DNA of 64,000 nucleotides from Candidatus Zixiibacteriota bacterium (GTDB lineage: Bacteria > Zixibacteria > MSB-5A5 > GN15 > PGXB01), in contig LS998015.1 in NCBI GenBank assembly GCA_900498245.1, positions 765,259-829,258 of the forward strand. Reading direction: 5' to 3'. How positions within the stretch are numbered: position 1 is the first letter of the stretch; each line of letters opens with the position of its first letter. This document shows positions 9,701 to 16,794 of this stretch, piece by piece. The notes under the pieces are model-generated. The model saw nothing but the letters and a program-made list of their open reading frames with translations. It did not search any database and was not told where the DNA came from. Both the position numbers and the translations under genes were made by a program.

Positions 9701-10695
9701 TGATCAACCCGGCGTCACCGCCCCCGCCGGCAGTGAGTGACGATTTCCGTCTGATTACTAGTCTGGCGCCGGCAGTGATCGATGATCATGATCCCGCTAA
9801 TGTCCAACCGGTCGTTAATGCTCTGGCGGCCGGGATGGGTACCGGTCCGGCCGGAACCGATATCAATATGATGCTGGCATATATGAATACCTATCTGGCG
9901 GGCCTGGGGCTTGATGATTCCTTTGAAGTCCACATCTATCCTCAGCCGGAGTGGGTTTTCATTCAGGACGAGGTCAAACGAAGCCAGGATGTCATCATGC
10001 TTCTCGGCTTCTGGCAGCCCGATCCGTCGGTTCCCGGCGGGTGGTCGCGCATCGGCGGTCATTATGTGACCGTGGCGGGAGTCGATACGGGAGGCGCGGT
10101 GATTAATCCGTCGGTATATATATCCGACCCGTATTTTGATCTGCTCGAAGGCGATCCGCCGGCCCCGATGCATGGTTCGGCAATTCATAATGATCTGGCC
10201 CTGGTGTCGGGACCTCATGGGACCAATTATCATGATGGATATCAGGTGACGGTATCGCCGAGCCCGGGTGGGGTATTCGGGCTTCCCGGCTATCCGATCA
10301 TGGCGGGTCAGGGTTATCCGGTGCAGTTTAGCGGGCTCAATTGCCCACCGGAATTCAATATTCTGCAGAGGCCCTGGCTTGGCGGACCTATCAATACGGA
10401 AATCGAGTATATTATGACCATTTGCCCGAAGGAATATGTCTGTGACTGCAAACCGGGAGACGCCACCGGCAACGGGGTCTACAATATTCTTGACGTCTCT
10501 TATATCATCAATTTCCTGTATAAATACGGTCCGGCCCCGGTTCCATATCCATTATGCTCGGGAGATGCCAACTGCAATTGCGCCATCAACATTCTCGATG
10601 TATCGTATCTGATAAACGCTATTTATAAGGGCGGTCCCAAGCCGTGCACCTGCGAAACGTGGGTAGCAACCTGCGGAGCGCCACCGCATAAATAG
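6748..10695 (+). CDS. Large secreted protein: beta-helix, two C39-like domains, thrombospondin type 3 repeats, dockerin pair
   Basis: A 1315-residue exported protein (signal peptide about 1-25; starts at 6748 or, better spaced to AGGAGG, at 6751). Order of parts: an [14 protein letters not shown] motif at about 50-63, which opens a right-handed beta-helix with NxIRGL and NxIxGN rungs to about residue 410; a beta-sandwich segment; a first C39-like domain (about 520-810) with [10 protein letters not shown] and GGHYVTVAG; Ca-binding thrombospondin type 3 repeats (about 826-929, DxDGDGVGDxCDNCP); a second C39-like domain (about 930-1225) with [10 protein letters not shown] and GGHYVTVAG; and a dockerin-like pair (about 1230-1295). 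Both C39-like copies keep the Cys and His expected of papain-fold peptidases and share the lead-in [11 protein letters not shown]. It ends in [12 protein letters not shown], a tail resembling that of the subtilase at 16795. Activity and substrate are unknown. Confidence 0.82.
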   Translation: MMRRVIFIAAGVFLCAAMIPTGIRGDQPATPLSPERMAQVNAVYAVVNTIDGGAGSLRQAIMNANLGVGPDIITFNIVGVGPHTITPLSPLPALTDMAGVFIDGFTQPGAAPGANPPATAALQIILDGSLAGAADGLVIQSDNNVIRGLVISYFQQNGIYIHATYEAANNLIYCNFIGTDVSGTADHGNGTNPASLWGGVYIDNQPGGSAFANTIDANLISGNYAEGVSIIGPRVPGDVYGNFVLRNYIGTDIAGTADLGNDHDGVCLSEGTHDNKVSHNLISGNDYDGVGINGFNNVQYAAPPIQTYLNIVDSNIIGLDVNASNILPNSTHGVAIGTYGPSFWGCADRNRIGPDNIIASNGGIGVGVWEDGVNNFNADQNTITANSIYNNGGLGIDLVNNGVTPNDLGDLDTGPNQELNFPVITLITFAAGTTTITGTIGIDTPPNQALVEVFKARTDPSGYGEGEIFVGNAVPDALGNWTLVTLALAQGDNVTATTTDVNGNTSEFCANMALPGIPEPDTCEYYKAPYPDYAPNGMPDFDQKQNGWSIPGQPTPQWTHCGPVALADCLWWFDSKFETNTTPPPAVIDNYPLVRNFTPLTVDDHAASNVIPLVDTLAKYALTNIGGSGTTVQNLATAAVSWIDSVGLSQWYTVRLFPIDPAFGFDSIKQWVLESQDVILLLGFWQEAGSGLCERIGGHYVTVAGTCTDVVDSALCISDPYYDHNEGEPPAGSAHGSGVHNDAALVSGPHGTIHHDRYNVIPAGCVPIQAPVFAVELANYPVTQADAAQFQGQNQFDPAIPGTTPMGTPIHTIIEFAIVICPVADSDGDGVPDPNDNCPHTYNPDQLDTDQDGVGDACDNCPYKYNPDQADFDGDGVGDVCDNCYNVPNPGQTDVDRDGVGDVCDNCPGTYNPGQEDIDGDGVGNACDPDYPVYYKPGYPDYAPNGMPDIDQKQMPWTNGPQWTHCGPVAVANCLFWFDSKYQFLINPASPPPPAVSDDFRLITSLAPAVIDDHDPANVQPVVNALAAGMGTGPAGTDINMMLAYMNTYLAGLGLDDSFEVHIYPQPEWVFIQDEVKRSQDVIMLLGFWQPDPSVPGGWSRIGGHYVTVAGVDTGGAVINPSVYISDPYFDLLEGDPPAPMHGSAIHNDLALVSGPHGTNYHDGYQVTVSPSPGGVFGLPGYPIMAGQGYPVQFSGLNCPPEFNILQRPWLGGPINTEIEYIMTICPKEYVCDCKPGDATGNGVYNILDVSYIINFLYKYGPAPVPYPLCSGDANCNCAINILDVSYLINAIYKGGPKPCTCETWVATCGAPPHK

Positions 10696-10720
10696 TTTCC
10701 AATCAATTTGCGGAAGAAAA

Positions 10721-10746
10721 GCCCCGCCCGGCGGCGGGGCTTTTTA
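10721..10746 (+). terminator. Rho-independent terminator
   Basis: GCCCCGCC, 4-base loop, GGCGGGGC, then TTTTTATT, with an A-run before the stem. It lies 26 bases after the stop of the large secreted protein. Confidence 0.9.
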
Positions 10747-10769
10747 TTGGGGGCTCAAAAGAACCGGGA

Positions 10770-10798
10770 TTGATTGCCGGAGCCATTTTTCGTATATT
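10770..10798 (+). promoter_or_regulatory. Candidate sigma70-type promoter of the bacterioferritin gene
   Basis: TTGATT and TATATT separated by 17 bases, about 75 bases before the bacterioferritin start and just after the previous terminator. Assigned by sequence match only. Confidence 0.5.
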
Positions 10799-10872
10799 TC
10801 AACCGGAAATTGAGATTGAGAGAAGAATCAGGTCCCGGAGAAATTTCCGGGGATATCGAAGGAGTGACAATT

Positions 10873-11340
10873 ATGAAGGGTAATGACAGAGTTATCGCGA
10901 CGCTGAACAGCCTTCTGGCTGACGAATTGACGGCTATCAGCCAGTACATCGTGCATTCCGAAATGTGCGACAACTGGGGGTATGGAAAATTGCACGGGAA
11001 AAACGAAAAGCGGGCCATCGATGAAATGAAACATGCCGAACGGCTGATCGGCAGAATCATATTTCTCGAAGGGACCCCGATTGTCAATAAATTGAACCAG
11101 ATCAATATCGGGGCGACGGTCGAGATTCAGTTCCGGGATGACGCCCAGGCCGAAGTGGGGGCGATTAAAGCGTACAACGATGCCATCAGGGTGGCGGTCG
11201 AAGTCGGCGATAACGGTTCCCGGGAATTGATGGAATCGATTCTCAAAGACGAAGAGGAGCATCTCGACTGGCTCGAAGCCCAGCAGGACCAGATCAAGCA
11301 GATGGGGATCCAGAACTATCTCGTGGAACAGGTGGATTAG
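10873..11340 (+). CDS. bfr: Bacterioferritin
   Basis: Iron-storage ferritin of 155 residues, the normal length, which forms a 24-subunit cytoplasmic shell. The ferroxidase-centre ligands are in canonical positions: E18 (LADELTAISQY), E51 and H54 (IDEMKHAERLI) and the late EEEHLDWLE segment supplying the E127/H130 pair. M52, the axial ligand for the inter-subunit haem of true bacterioferritins, is present. The start is the ATG at 10873, with AAGGAG 8 bases upstream; an upstream in-frame ATG at 10774 would overlap the promoter and lacks family similarity. It is a single gene, ended by a hairpin that overlaps the 3' end of the convergent transporter gene. No Fur-type operator was recognised. Confidence 0.97.
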   Translation: MKGNDRVIATLNSLLADELTAISQYIVHSEMCDNWGYGKLHGKNEKRAIDEMKHAERLIGRIIFLEGTPIVNKLNQINIGATVEIQFRDDAQAEVGAIKAYNDAIRVAVEVGDNGSRELMESILKDEEEHLDWLEAQQDQIKQMGIQNYLVEQVD

Positions 11341-11366
11341 AACCGTTTCACGCCATCGAATTCGCC

Positions 11367-11398
11367 GGGGCGTACTCAGTACGCCCCGTTATTTTTTT
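11367..11398 (+). terminator. Rho-independent terminator of bfr, overlapping the 3' end of the convergent MFS gene
   Basis: GGGGCGTAC, loop TCA, GTACGCCCC at 11367-11387, followed by a T-rich run. The loop coincides with the stop codon of the minus-strand MFS gene, so the far arm is part of that gene's coding sequence. The stem resembles the repeat at 48507-48532. Confidence 0.8.
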
Positions 11399-12782
11399 CG
11401 GGCCGATGGGATTTTGGTTCGCTCTTGAGTAAATGGGGGAAGATATCGCGGGCCATGGAGAACCATTTCAAAACGGAATCCCCCATGAACTGCAGAACCA
11501 CCGGCAGGCCCGGTTCTTTGGGGACGCGGAAGGTGAAAAACAAGAGAGCGGCCAGGAAGCGAAGCAGGCTCGAGAGGGCGAAAAGCAAATGATAATTGAC
11601 GACGATCTGCTGTCCCCAGTGCCAGTGCAGATGGGACCAGTTTTCCGCGAGCAGTCCTCCAATAAGCGAAGAAGCAAAAAAGGCCAATCCCGACAGAACT
11701 GAAAACATCGCCAGATAGGTCGTTCTTTCGCCCCGCGGGGAGTTGGCGATCGGAATGTTGAACGCCGCCAGATTCAGTCCAGCCCAGAGCGCTCCCGAAT
11801 AAACCGCCTCGAACCAGAGTATCCCCAGATGTCCTTCGCGGGGGATCCACCAGATTAAAGGAATGATCGAAATGCCGAGAGCGCAGATGGTGGCAATCGG
11901 CTTACATCCGAATTTGTCTATCAGTCGTCCCCAGGGACGATTGAGGATAATGGCCACGATGGCTCCCAGAGCGGAATAGAGAGAAATAAGGGTGAAACTC
12001 ATTTTCAGATTGGTCAGCATGTGGGCGGCGAAGAAGGGGGCGGCGACTCCAATCGCCAGATTCCAAGCGATAAAGATTCTCATCAGGTGTCTGAATTTCG
12101 GTTCTTTGAGGGGGCGAATAATATGGCCCCAGTTCAACCCCACGCGGCGGGTGGTGCGGTCGGGAACGCGATTGAGGAGAATCACCGCCGCCAAAGCGAA
12201 AAGAGCGCCGATGGCGATAATCAAAGCGAAGCCGAAATTCTCTTTGTTAATAGCATGAAAATGATCCAGTAACAGGCCGCCTCCGATGGTGGCCGTGATA
12301 GTCGAAAAGGCGACGGCGGCACTGCGATAGCCGAAATAACGCCCTCTGATTTTATCCGGAACCAGATCGGCAATCCAGGACATCCAGCCGGGGGTGGCAA
12401 TCATGATAGTCAGATTGGAGACGAGAATTATGCCGATGAGCGCCGCCAGCCGCCATTGACCCGAGAGAAACATCAAGGGGGGTATGAGCCACCAGAGTTG
12501 ACGGGCCACGACCGAATTCCAGACGGTTATCTCTTTTCGTTTACCGGTTCGGTCGATTAAAAAGGCGGCCGGAATCTGAAAAGTTTGCATCAAGTAGGGA
12601 ATGGCGGCCATAAGGCCGATGATGAAATCGCTGGCCCCGAGATACAGCGCCAGACCGGTCAGAAAGGCGCCGCTGGTCATGGTTATAAAGACCGTCGCCA
12701 GTGCCCCTTCCCAAGTCATGGCTATCAGCCAGCGGCGGATATCAATTTCCTCGTTAAAGAGTTTTTTATTCGGGGGTATCAT
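11376..12782 (-). CDS. Major facilitator superfamily transporter
   Basis: A 468-residue inner-membrane protein with about 12 hydrophobic segments arranged as two halves. The loop between helices 2 and 3 carries the MFS motif A-like sequence FLIDRTGKRKEI, and the matching second-half loop reads RPWGRLIDKFGCKP. The N-terminus contains MTWEGALATVFITM, common in a poorly characterised set of MFS proteins in FCB bacteria. Substrate is unknown. The start has no obvious Shine-Dalgarno site; the ATG at 12782 is chosen because it gives a normal cytoplasmic N-terminal tail. It is transcribed divergently from tldD and convergently with bfr. Confidence 0.88.
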   Translation of the reverse strand: MIPPNKKLFNEEIDIRRWLIAMTWEGALATVFITMTSGAFLTGLALYLGASDFIIGLMAAIPYLMQTFQIPAAFLIDRTGKRKEITVWNSVVARQLWWLIPPLMFLSGQWRLAALIGIILVSNLTIMIATPGWMSWIADLVPDKIRGRYFGYRSAAVAFSTITATIGGGLLLDHFHAINKENFGFALIIAIGALFALAAVILLNRVPDRTTRRVGLNWGHIIRPLKEPKFRHLMRIFIAWNLAIGVAAPFFAAHMLTNLKMSFTLISLYSALGAIVAIILNRPWGRLIDKFGCKPIATICALGISIIPLIWWIPREGHLGILWFEAVYSGALWAGLNLAAFNIPIANSPRGERTTYLAMFSVLSGLAFFASSLIGGLLAENWSHLHWHWGQQIVVNYHLLFALSSLLRFLAALLFFTFRVPKEPGLPVVLQFMGDSVLKWFSMARDIFPHLLKSEPKSHRPEKNNGAY

Positions 12783-12837
12783 GAAGAGAGAAATTAGAGG
12801 TTAAAGAGGCGATGTCAAGACGGATAGATGAATCGCC

Positions 12838-12858
12838 GGGCCGCCGAACGTTCGGCCC
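12838..12858. promoter_or_regulatory. GC-rich palindrome between divergent genes
   Basis: GGGCCG and CGGCCC flank a region that includes the 12-base perfect palindrome CCGAACGTTCGG (12844-12855), in the 257-bp gap between the MFS gene and tldD. It could be an operator or an mRNA leader hairpin; neither can be decided from sequence. Confidence 0.3.
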
Positions 12859-13039
12859 AATTTCGGGCCCGACTTGGCTTTCCACCGCTCCGTTAATACC
12901 GTTTCTCCATGAAGGGCAAGGAGATACAAACAAATCGAGGGATGCCTTGATTTTGAATATCAACTTTAATAGATTAAAAGTTTAATACTTGTGCCACATA
13001 CAACCGGGCAGATGAAGGTCCCGGTCAATTGGAGGATTA

Positions 13040-14482
13040 ATGAAAGACAAACTTAATAACGCCCTTGAATGGCTGAAGGGGAAAGGGGTCGATTACGCTG
13101 ACGCCCGGATGGTGCGAATCGAGTCGGAATCGATCAAAGTCACCGATGATACGGTCGACACATTTTCCCGGAATGTCAATGTCGGCGTGGGGGTGCGGGT
13201 AATTTGCAGCGGCGCCTGGGGCTTCGCCGGAGTGTCATCGCTCACCGAAGCCGATATCAAGAAAGCCGCCAACAAGGCCCTGCAGACGGCCAAAGCCTCC
13301 GCTACTACGGTCAAGGACAAGGTGAAATTGGCTCCGACCGAAATTTACAAAGATCATTATAAGTCGCCGTGCGAGAAAGATCCGTTCGAGGTGCCGGTAC
13401 ACGAAAAGATCGGACTCTTGATGGAAATTGCCGACCGTCTCCGCAGCGACAGCCGGATAAAGACGGCGGAATCATCGGCCGATTTCTACAAGACCAAGAA
13501 GATTTTCTGCTCGACCGAAGGGGCCGAAATCGAGCAGGATATTATCGAATCGGGCGCCGGGTATACGGCTATCGCCTATGATGGTAACGAGGTGCAGAAA
13601 CGTTCGTATCCCAATTCGCATCGCGGTGATTTCGCCACGAGGGGGTATGAGAATGTCGAAGGATTGAAACTTCTGGAAAATGTCGATCGGACCCGGGAAG
13701 AGGCGATTCAACTTTTGACCGCCGATCCCTGTCCCAACAAGACGACCGATATTATCATCTGCGGCTCGCAATTGGCGCTTCAGGTGCATGAATCATGCGG
13801 TCACCCGACCGAGCTGGATCGGGTTCTGGGGACGGAGATTTCCCTGGCCGGCGGGTCGTTCATGCAGATCGACGGCCTCAATAAGCTGAAATACGGCTCG
13901 GATATTGTCAATATCAACGCCGATGCCACGATTCCGGGCGGGCTGGGTTCATTTGGGTATGATGACGAAGGTGTCAAGGCCCAGCGGGCGCCGATAATCC
14001 GGAACGGTGTTCATGTCGGGTACCTGACCAGCCGGGAAACGGCTCCCGTAATCGGGCAGACCTCGAACGGCACCATGCGGGCCGACGGCTGGAACCGTCT
14101 GCCGATTATCCGTATGACCAATATCAACCTGGAACCGGGGGAGTGGGAACTCGAGGATCTGATCGCCGATACCAAAGACGGAATATTTTTCGATATGAAC
14201 AAATCGTGGTCAATCGATGACAAGCGCCTCAATTTCCAGTTCGGCGTGGAATGCGCCTGGGAAATTAAGGACGGCAAACTGGGCCGGATGCTGAAAAATC
14301 CGCTTTATACCGGAATGACGCCGAAATTCTGGAATTCCTGCGATGCCATCTGCAACAAGAAATACTGGCATGTCTGGGGGGTGCCCAACTGCGGCAAGGG
14401 AGAGCCGATGCAGACGGCGCGCGTGGCCCACGGCACCGCTCCCGCCCGGTTCCGCCAGATAACGGTGGGGGTGAGCAAATGA
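13040..14482 (+). CDS. tldD: Metalloprotease subunit TldD
   Basis: Catalytic subunit of the cytoplasmic TldD/TldE heterodimer, a zinc protease that trims unfolded peptides and processes some modified peptides and antitoxins in E. coli. The 480-residue length is normal. The zinc motif HExxxH appears as HESCGH at residues 250-255, in the context LQVHESCGHPTELDR. The N-terminal domain (VDYADARMVRIESESIKV) and the GFAGVSS segment match the family. GGAG lies shortly before the ATG. It overlaps the tldE start by 4 bases (ATGA), giving coupled translation of the two subunits. No candidate ribosomal peptide substrate gene was recognised next to it. Confidence 0.95.
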   Translation: MKDKLNNALEWLKGKGVDYADARMVRIESESIKVTDDTVDTFSRNVNVGVGVRVICSGAWGFAGVSSLTEADIKKAANKALQTAKASATTVKDKVKLAPTEIYKDHYKSPCEKDPFEVPVHEKIGLLMEIADRLRSDSRIKTAESSADFYKTKKIFCSTEGAEIEQDIIESGAGYTAIAYDGNEVQKRSYPNSHRGDFATRGYENVEGLKLLENVDRTREEAIQLLTADPCPNKTTDIIICGSQLALQVHESCGHPTELDRVLGTEISLAGGSFMQIDGLNKLKYGSDIVNINADATIPGGLGSFGYDDEGVKAQRAPIIRNGVHVGYLTSRETAPVIGQTSNGTMRADGWNRLPIIRMTNINLEPGEWELEDLIADTKDGIFFDMNKSWSIDDKRLNFQFGVECAWEIKDGKLGRMLKNPLYTGMTPKFWNSCDAICNKKYWHVWGVPNCGKGEPMQTARVAHGTAPARFRQITVGVSK

Positions 14483-15831
14483 CCGGAAAAGAAAAACTAT
14501 TCACGCTGTTTGAAAAAGTGGCCAAGGCCAGCAAGGCCGATGAGACCGAAATTCTTTATATCGGCAACAATACCGGGCTGACCCGTTTTGCCAATTCGAT
14601 CATTCACCAGAATGTGAATGAAGCCAACGCCCGGATTATTTTCCGGACTGTCTATGGGAAGAAAATCGGGGTGGCATCGACCAATTCGCTCATTCTGAAT
14701 GATCTCAAAGCGACGCTTCGCAACGCGATGGAAATAGCCAAGTATCAGAAGGACAATAAATATTTCGACGGCCTTCCCGGGCCGGAAAGTTATCAGCCGG
14801 TTGATACCTATTATGATTCGACCGCGGCCTATTCTCCGAAAGATCGCGCTCGGCAGGTGAAGAAGATATTTGTCCGGGCCAATAAGCGGAAATTTCTGAC
14901 GGCCGGGGCACTGACAACGGGCGACGGAGAGATAGCGGTTTTCAACACCAAAGGGGTCCGCTGTTATCAGCCGTTCACCTCAGCCTCGTTGAATATAATC
15001 GCCATGTCGGAGACGTCATCGGGTTACGCGGTCGGTCTTTCGCGCAAGGTGGAAGATATCGATCCGGTCGCTTTAGCCGATATCGCGGTGGAAAAGGCCT
15101 ATATCGGGAAAAAGCCGAAACCGCTTGAAGCGGGCGATTATGAAATAATTCTCGAGCCGGCGGCAGTGGCGGCCCTTTTCGAATGGGTCAATTATATCGG
15201 ATTCGGCTCCAAGGGATTTATCGACAAAACCTCCTTCCTCGCCGACAAAATCGGCCAGAAGGTGATGGACGAATCGGTCAGTATTTATGACGACGGCAAT
15301 GATCTGTCGGCTATCGCCATGCCGTTCGATTTCGAGGGAGTTCCGAAGAAGAAGGTCTATCTGGTTGAAAAAGGGATCGGCAAGGGAGTGGTTTTCGACC
15401 GAACGACCGGCAACCGGATCGGGACCAAATCGACCGGGCACGCTCTTCCGGCCGGGGAGCAGGGAGAAGGGGCGATGCCGCTCAATCTCTTTATCGATCC
15501 GGGGAATAGGACCCGCGAAGAGATGATCGCCTCGGTCAAGCGGGGAGTGCTGGTGACCCGGTTCCATTATATCAACGGCTTCATCGACACGCCCAAAGCG
15601 CTGCTGACAGGGATGACCCGCGACGGCACATATCTTATTGAGGACGGCCAGATAAAGCACGGGGTGAAAAACCTTCGATTCACCGACTCGATGCTTCGGG
15701 CTTTCTCGAACGTGAAAGGTATCTCGCGGGAGCGCCAGTTGATACCGTCGTGGTGGGACGCGGTCGGGTGCATTTCGGCGCCGGCATTTCATCTGGGTTC
15801 GTTCAAGTTCACCGGGACGACTGAGTTTTAG
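14479..15831 (+). CDS. TldE/PmbA-family protease subunit
   Basis: A 450-residue non-catalytic partner of TldD (PmbA/TldE family). It lacks the HExxxH zinc motif, as expected, and keeps the family architecture: an N-terminal LTRFANSIIHQN segment that parallels the TldD substrate cleft, and the C-terminal domain with ALPAGEQGEGAMPLNLFI and SVKRGVLVTRFHYI. It is translationally coupled to tldD by ATGA. A 10-bp stem-loop follows the stop within 10 bases. In E. coli the two genes are apart (tldD and pmbA); the fused arrangement here is the common one in many other phyla. Confidence 0.93.
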   Translation: MTGKEKLFTLFEKVAKASKADETEILYIGNNTGLTRFANSIIHQNVNEANARIIFRTVYGKKIGVASTNSLILNDLKATLRNAMEIAKYQKDNKYFDGLPGPESYQPVDTYYDSTAAYSPKDRARQVKKIFVRANKRKFLTAGALTTGDGEIAVFNTKGVRCYQPFTSASLNIIAMSETSSGYAVGLSRKVEDIDPVALADIAVEKAYIGKKPKPLEAGDYEIILEPAAVAALFEWVNYIGFGSKGFIDKTSFLADKIGQKVMDESVSIYDDGNDLSAIAMPFDFEGVPKKKVYLVEKGIGKGVVFDRTTGNRIGTKSTGHALPAGEQGEGAMPLNLFIDPGNRTREEMIASVKRGVLVTRFHYINGFIDTPKALLTGMTRDGTYLIEDGQIKHGVKNLRFTDSMLRAFSNVKGISRERQLIPSWWDAVGCISAPAFHLGSFKFTGTTEF

Positions 15832-15839
15832 CGGAATAT

Positions 15840-15868
15840 CAGGAGCATGGGGTCAACTCATGCTCCTG
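15840..15868 (+). terminator. Stem-loop after tldD-tldE (probable terminator)
   Basis: CAGGAGCATG and CATGCTCCTG pair around a 9-base loop just after the tldE stop. The following bases are AAAATTCTTGTT, so the T-run is weak. Confidence 0.5.
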
Positions 15869-15878
15869 AAAATTCTTG

Positions 15879-15906
15879 TTGACATCTTATCTAATTCCAA
15901 TATTAT
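15879..15906 (+). promoter_or_regulatory. Sigma70-type promoter of the prodomain-like/subtilase pair
   Basis: TTGACA and TATTAT separated by 16 bases, about 97 bases before the ATG at 16003 and directly after the tldE hairpin. It is a good match to the housekeeping consensus. Confidence 0.65.
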
Positions 15907-16002
15907 TAATCAAGGCAAATATTCGGTGCATGTTACTGTGCATAGTTCGCATACAACTGACAGAGCATGAATTGTCTTTGCATATTAAGGAGGGTCGAAT
16001 CA

Positions 16003-16770
16003 ATGGAAAATTTAGGATTGCTTTTTATTTCTTTCATTTTATTAATGGGTGGCGCCCCTCAGCCCAAAAATGAAATGGATGACAGTACGCGCACCTCCAT
16101 CAGGGAATTTGTATTTGGGCATTATCATAAATATGATATAGATACAAGCGGCTCAGAACCTATGATTGGAGTTATTCTTGAGACGGACGGTAATAGAAAA
16201 CAGCTTGACTCTATTGGGATGATTATTTACTCCATTGATAGGAATAGAGTATTTGGGAAAATCCCAATACGGCTGATTTCACAGGTGAGTGGGCTCACTT
16301 CAGTAAAGAAATTAATCCCCAATTTGCGACTTTCATTAGATGTCGTTCCTGGTGAGCGAAAAGGATCCTTGTATCTCTCGTTCGATTCCCTGAATCAGAT
16401 CGCTTCTGACACAGTGGAAGTATTTCTTCTAAAATACGGTAATTACCGGGGTGAAGTATCATTTGATACTATTTATCAATATACAGTGCCGTTACAAAAC
16501 GACACCTCATATTTGATCGGCAATATAGAAGAAGGGTGGTATGACGTTTATCTTTTCCCGGGTATCATAAAATCACCACCAATCAGGAGAGGAGCGGAAT
16601 TCTCATTTGAAAGTGATTCACCGGCGATTATTTATAAGAAATTGATAATTATGAACCGAATGACCTCCGTCATGGATTTGAGAGGGGAAAAATGGCCCGC
16701 TCTTGAAAAAGGGAGCGCCGATTCAGCAGCAGTCATTCAAGAATGGATTCCGAAATATCTGAAAAAATAA
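16003..16770 (+). CDS. Exported protein with a stand-alone subtilase-prodomain-like N-terminal domain
   Basis: A 255-residue exported protein with no family I can name. The start at 16003 has AGGAGG 9 bases upstream and gives a clean signal peptide (ENLGLLFISFILLMGGA). Residues about 35-115 resemble the pre-catalytic region of the subtilase encoded next: HKYDIDT/PLYDIDT, GVILETDG/GVIVEANG, IYSIDRNRVFGKIPI/ILSIKGHRINCKVPI, VSGLTSVKKL/LAGLSAVKCY. The rest is predicted beta-rich and ends in a short helix (IQEWIPKYLKK). There is no protease domain. Because subtilisin prodomains act in trans as folding chaperones and inhibitors, this could be a separate inhibitor or chaperone of the neighbour, but that is inference. 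It lies 24 bases before the subtilase gene and is more AT-rich than the flanks. Confidence 0.72.
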   Translation: MENLGLLFISFILLMGGAPQPKNEMDDSTRTSIREFVFGHYHKYDIDTSGSEPMIGVILETDGNRKQLDSIGMIIYSIDRNRVFGKIPIRLISQVSGLTSVKKLIPNLRLSLDVVPGERKGSLYLSFDSLNQIASDTVEVFLLKYGNYRGEVSFDTIYQYTVPLQNDTSYLIGNIEEGWYDVYLFPGIIKSPPIRRGAEFSFESDSPAIIYKKLIIMNRMTSVMDLRGEKWPALEKGSADSAAVIQEWIPKYLKK

Positions 16771-16794
16771 ATTTAATATCTTCGGGAGGCAGGT

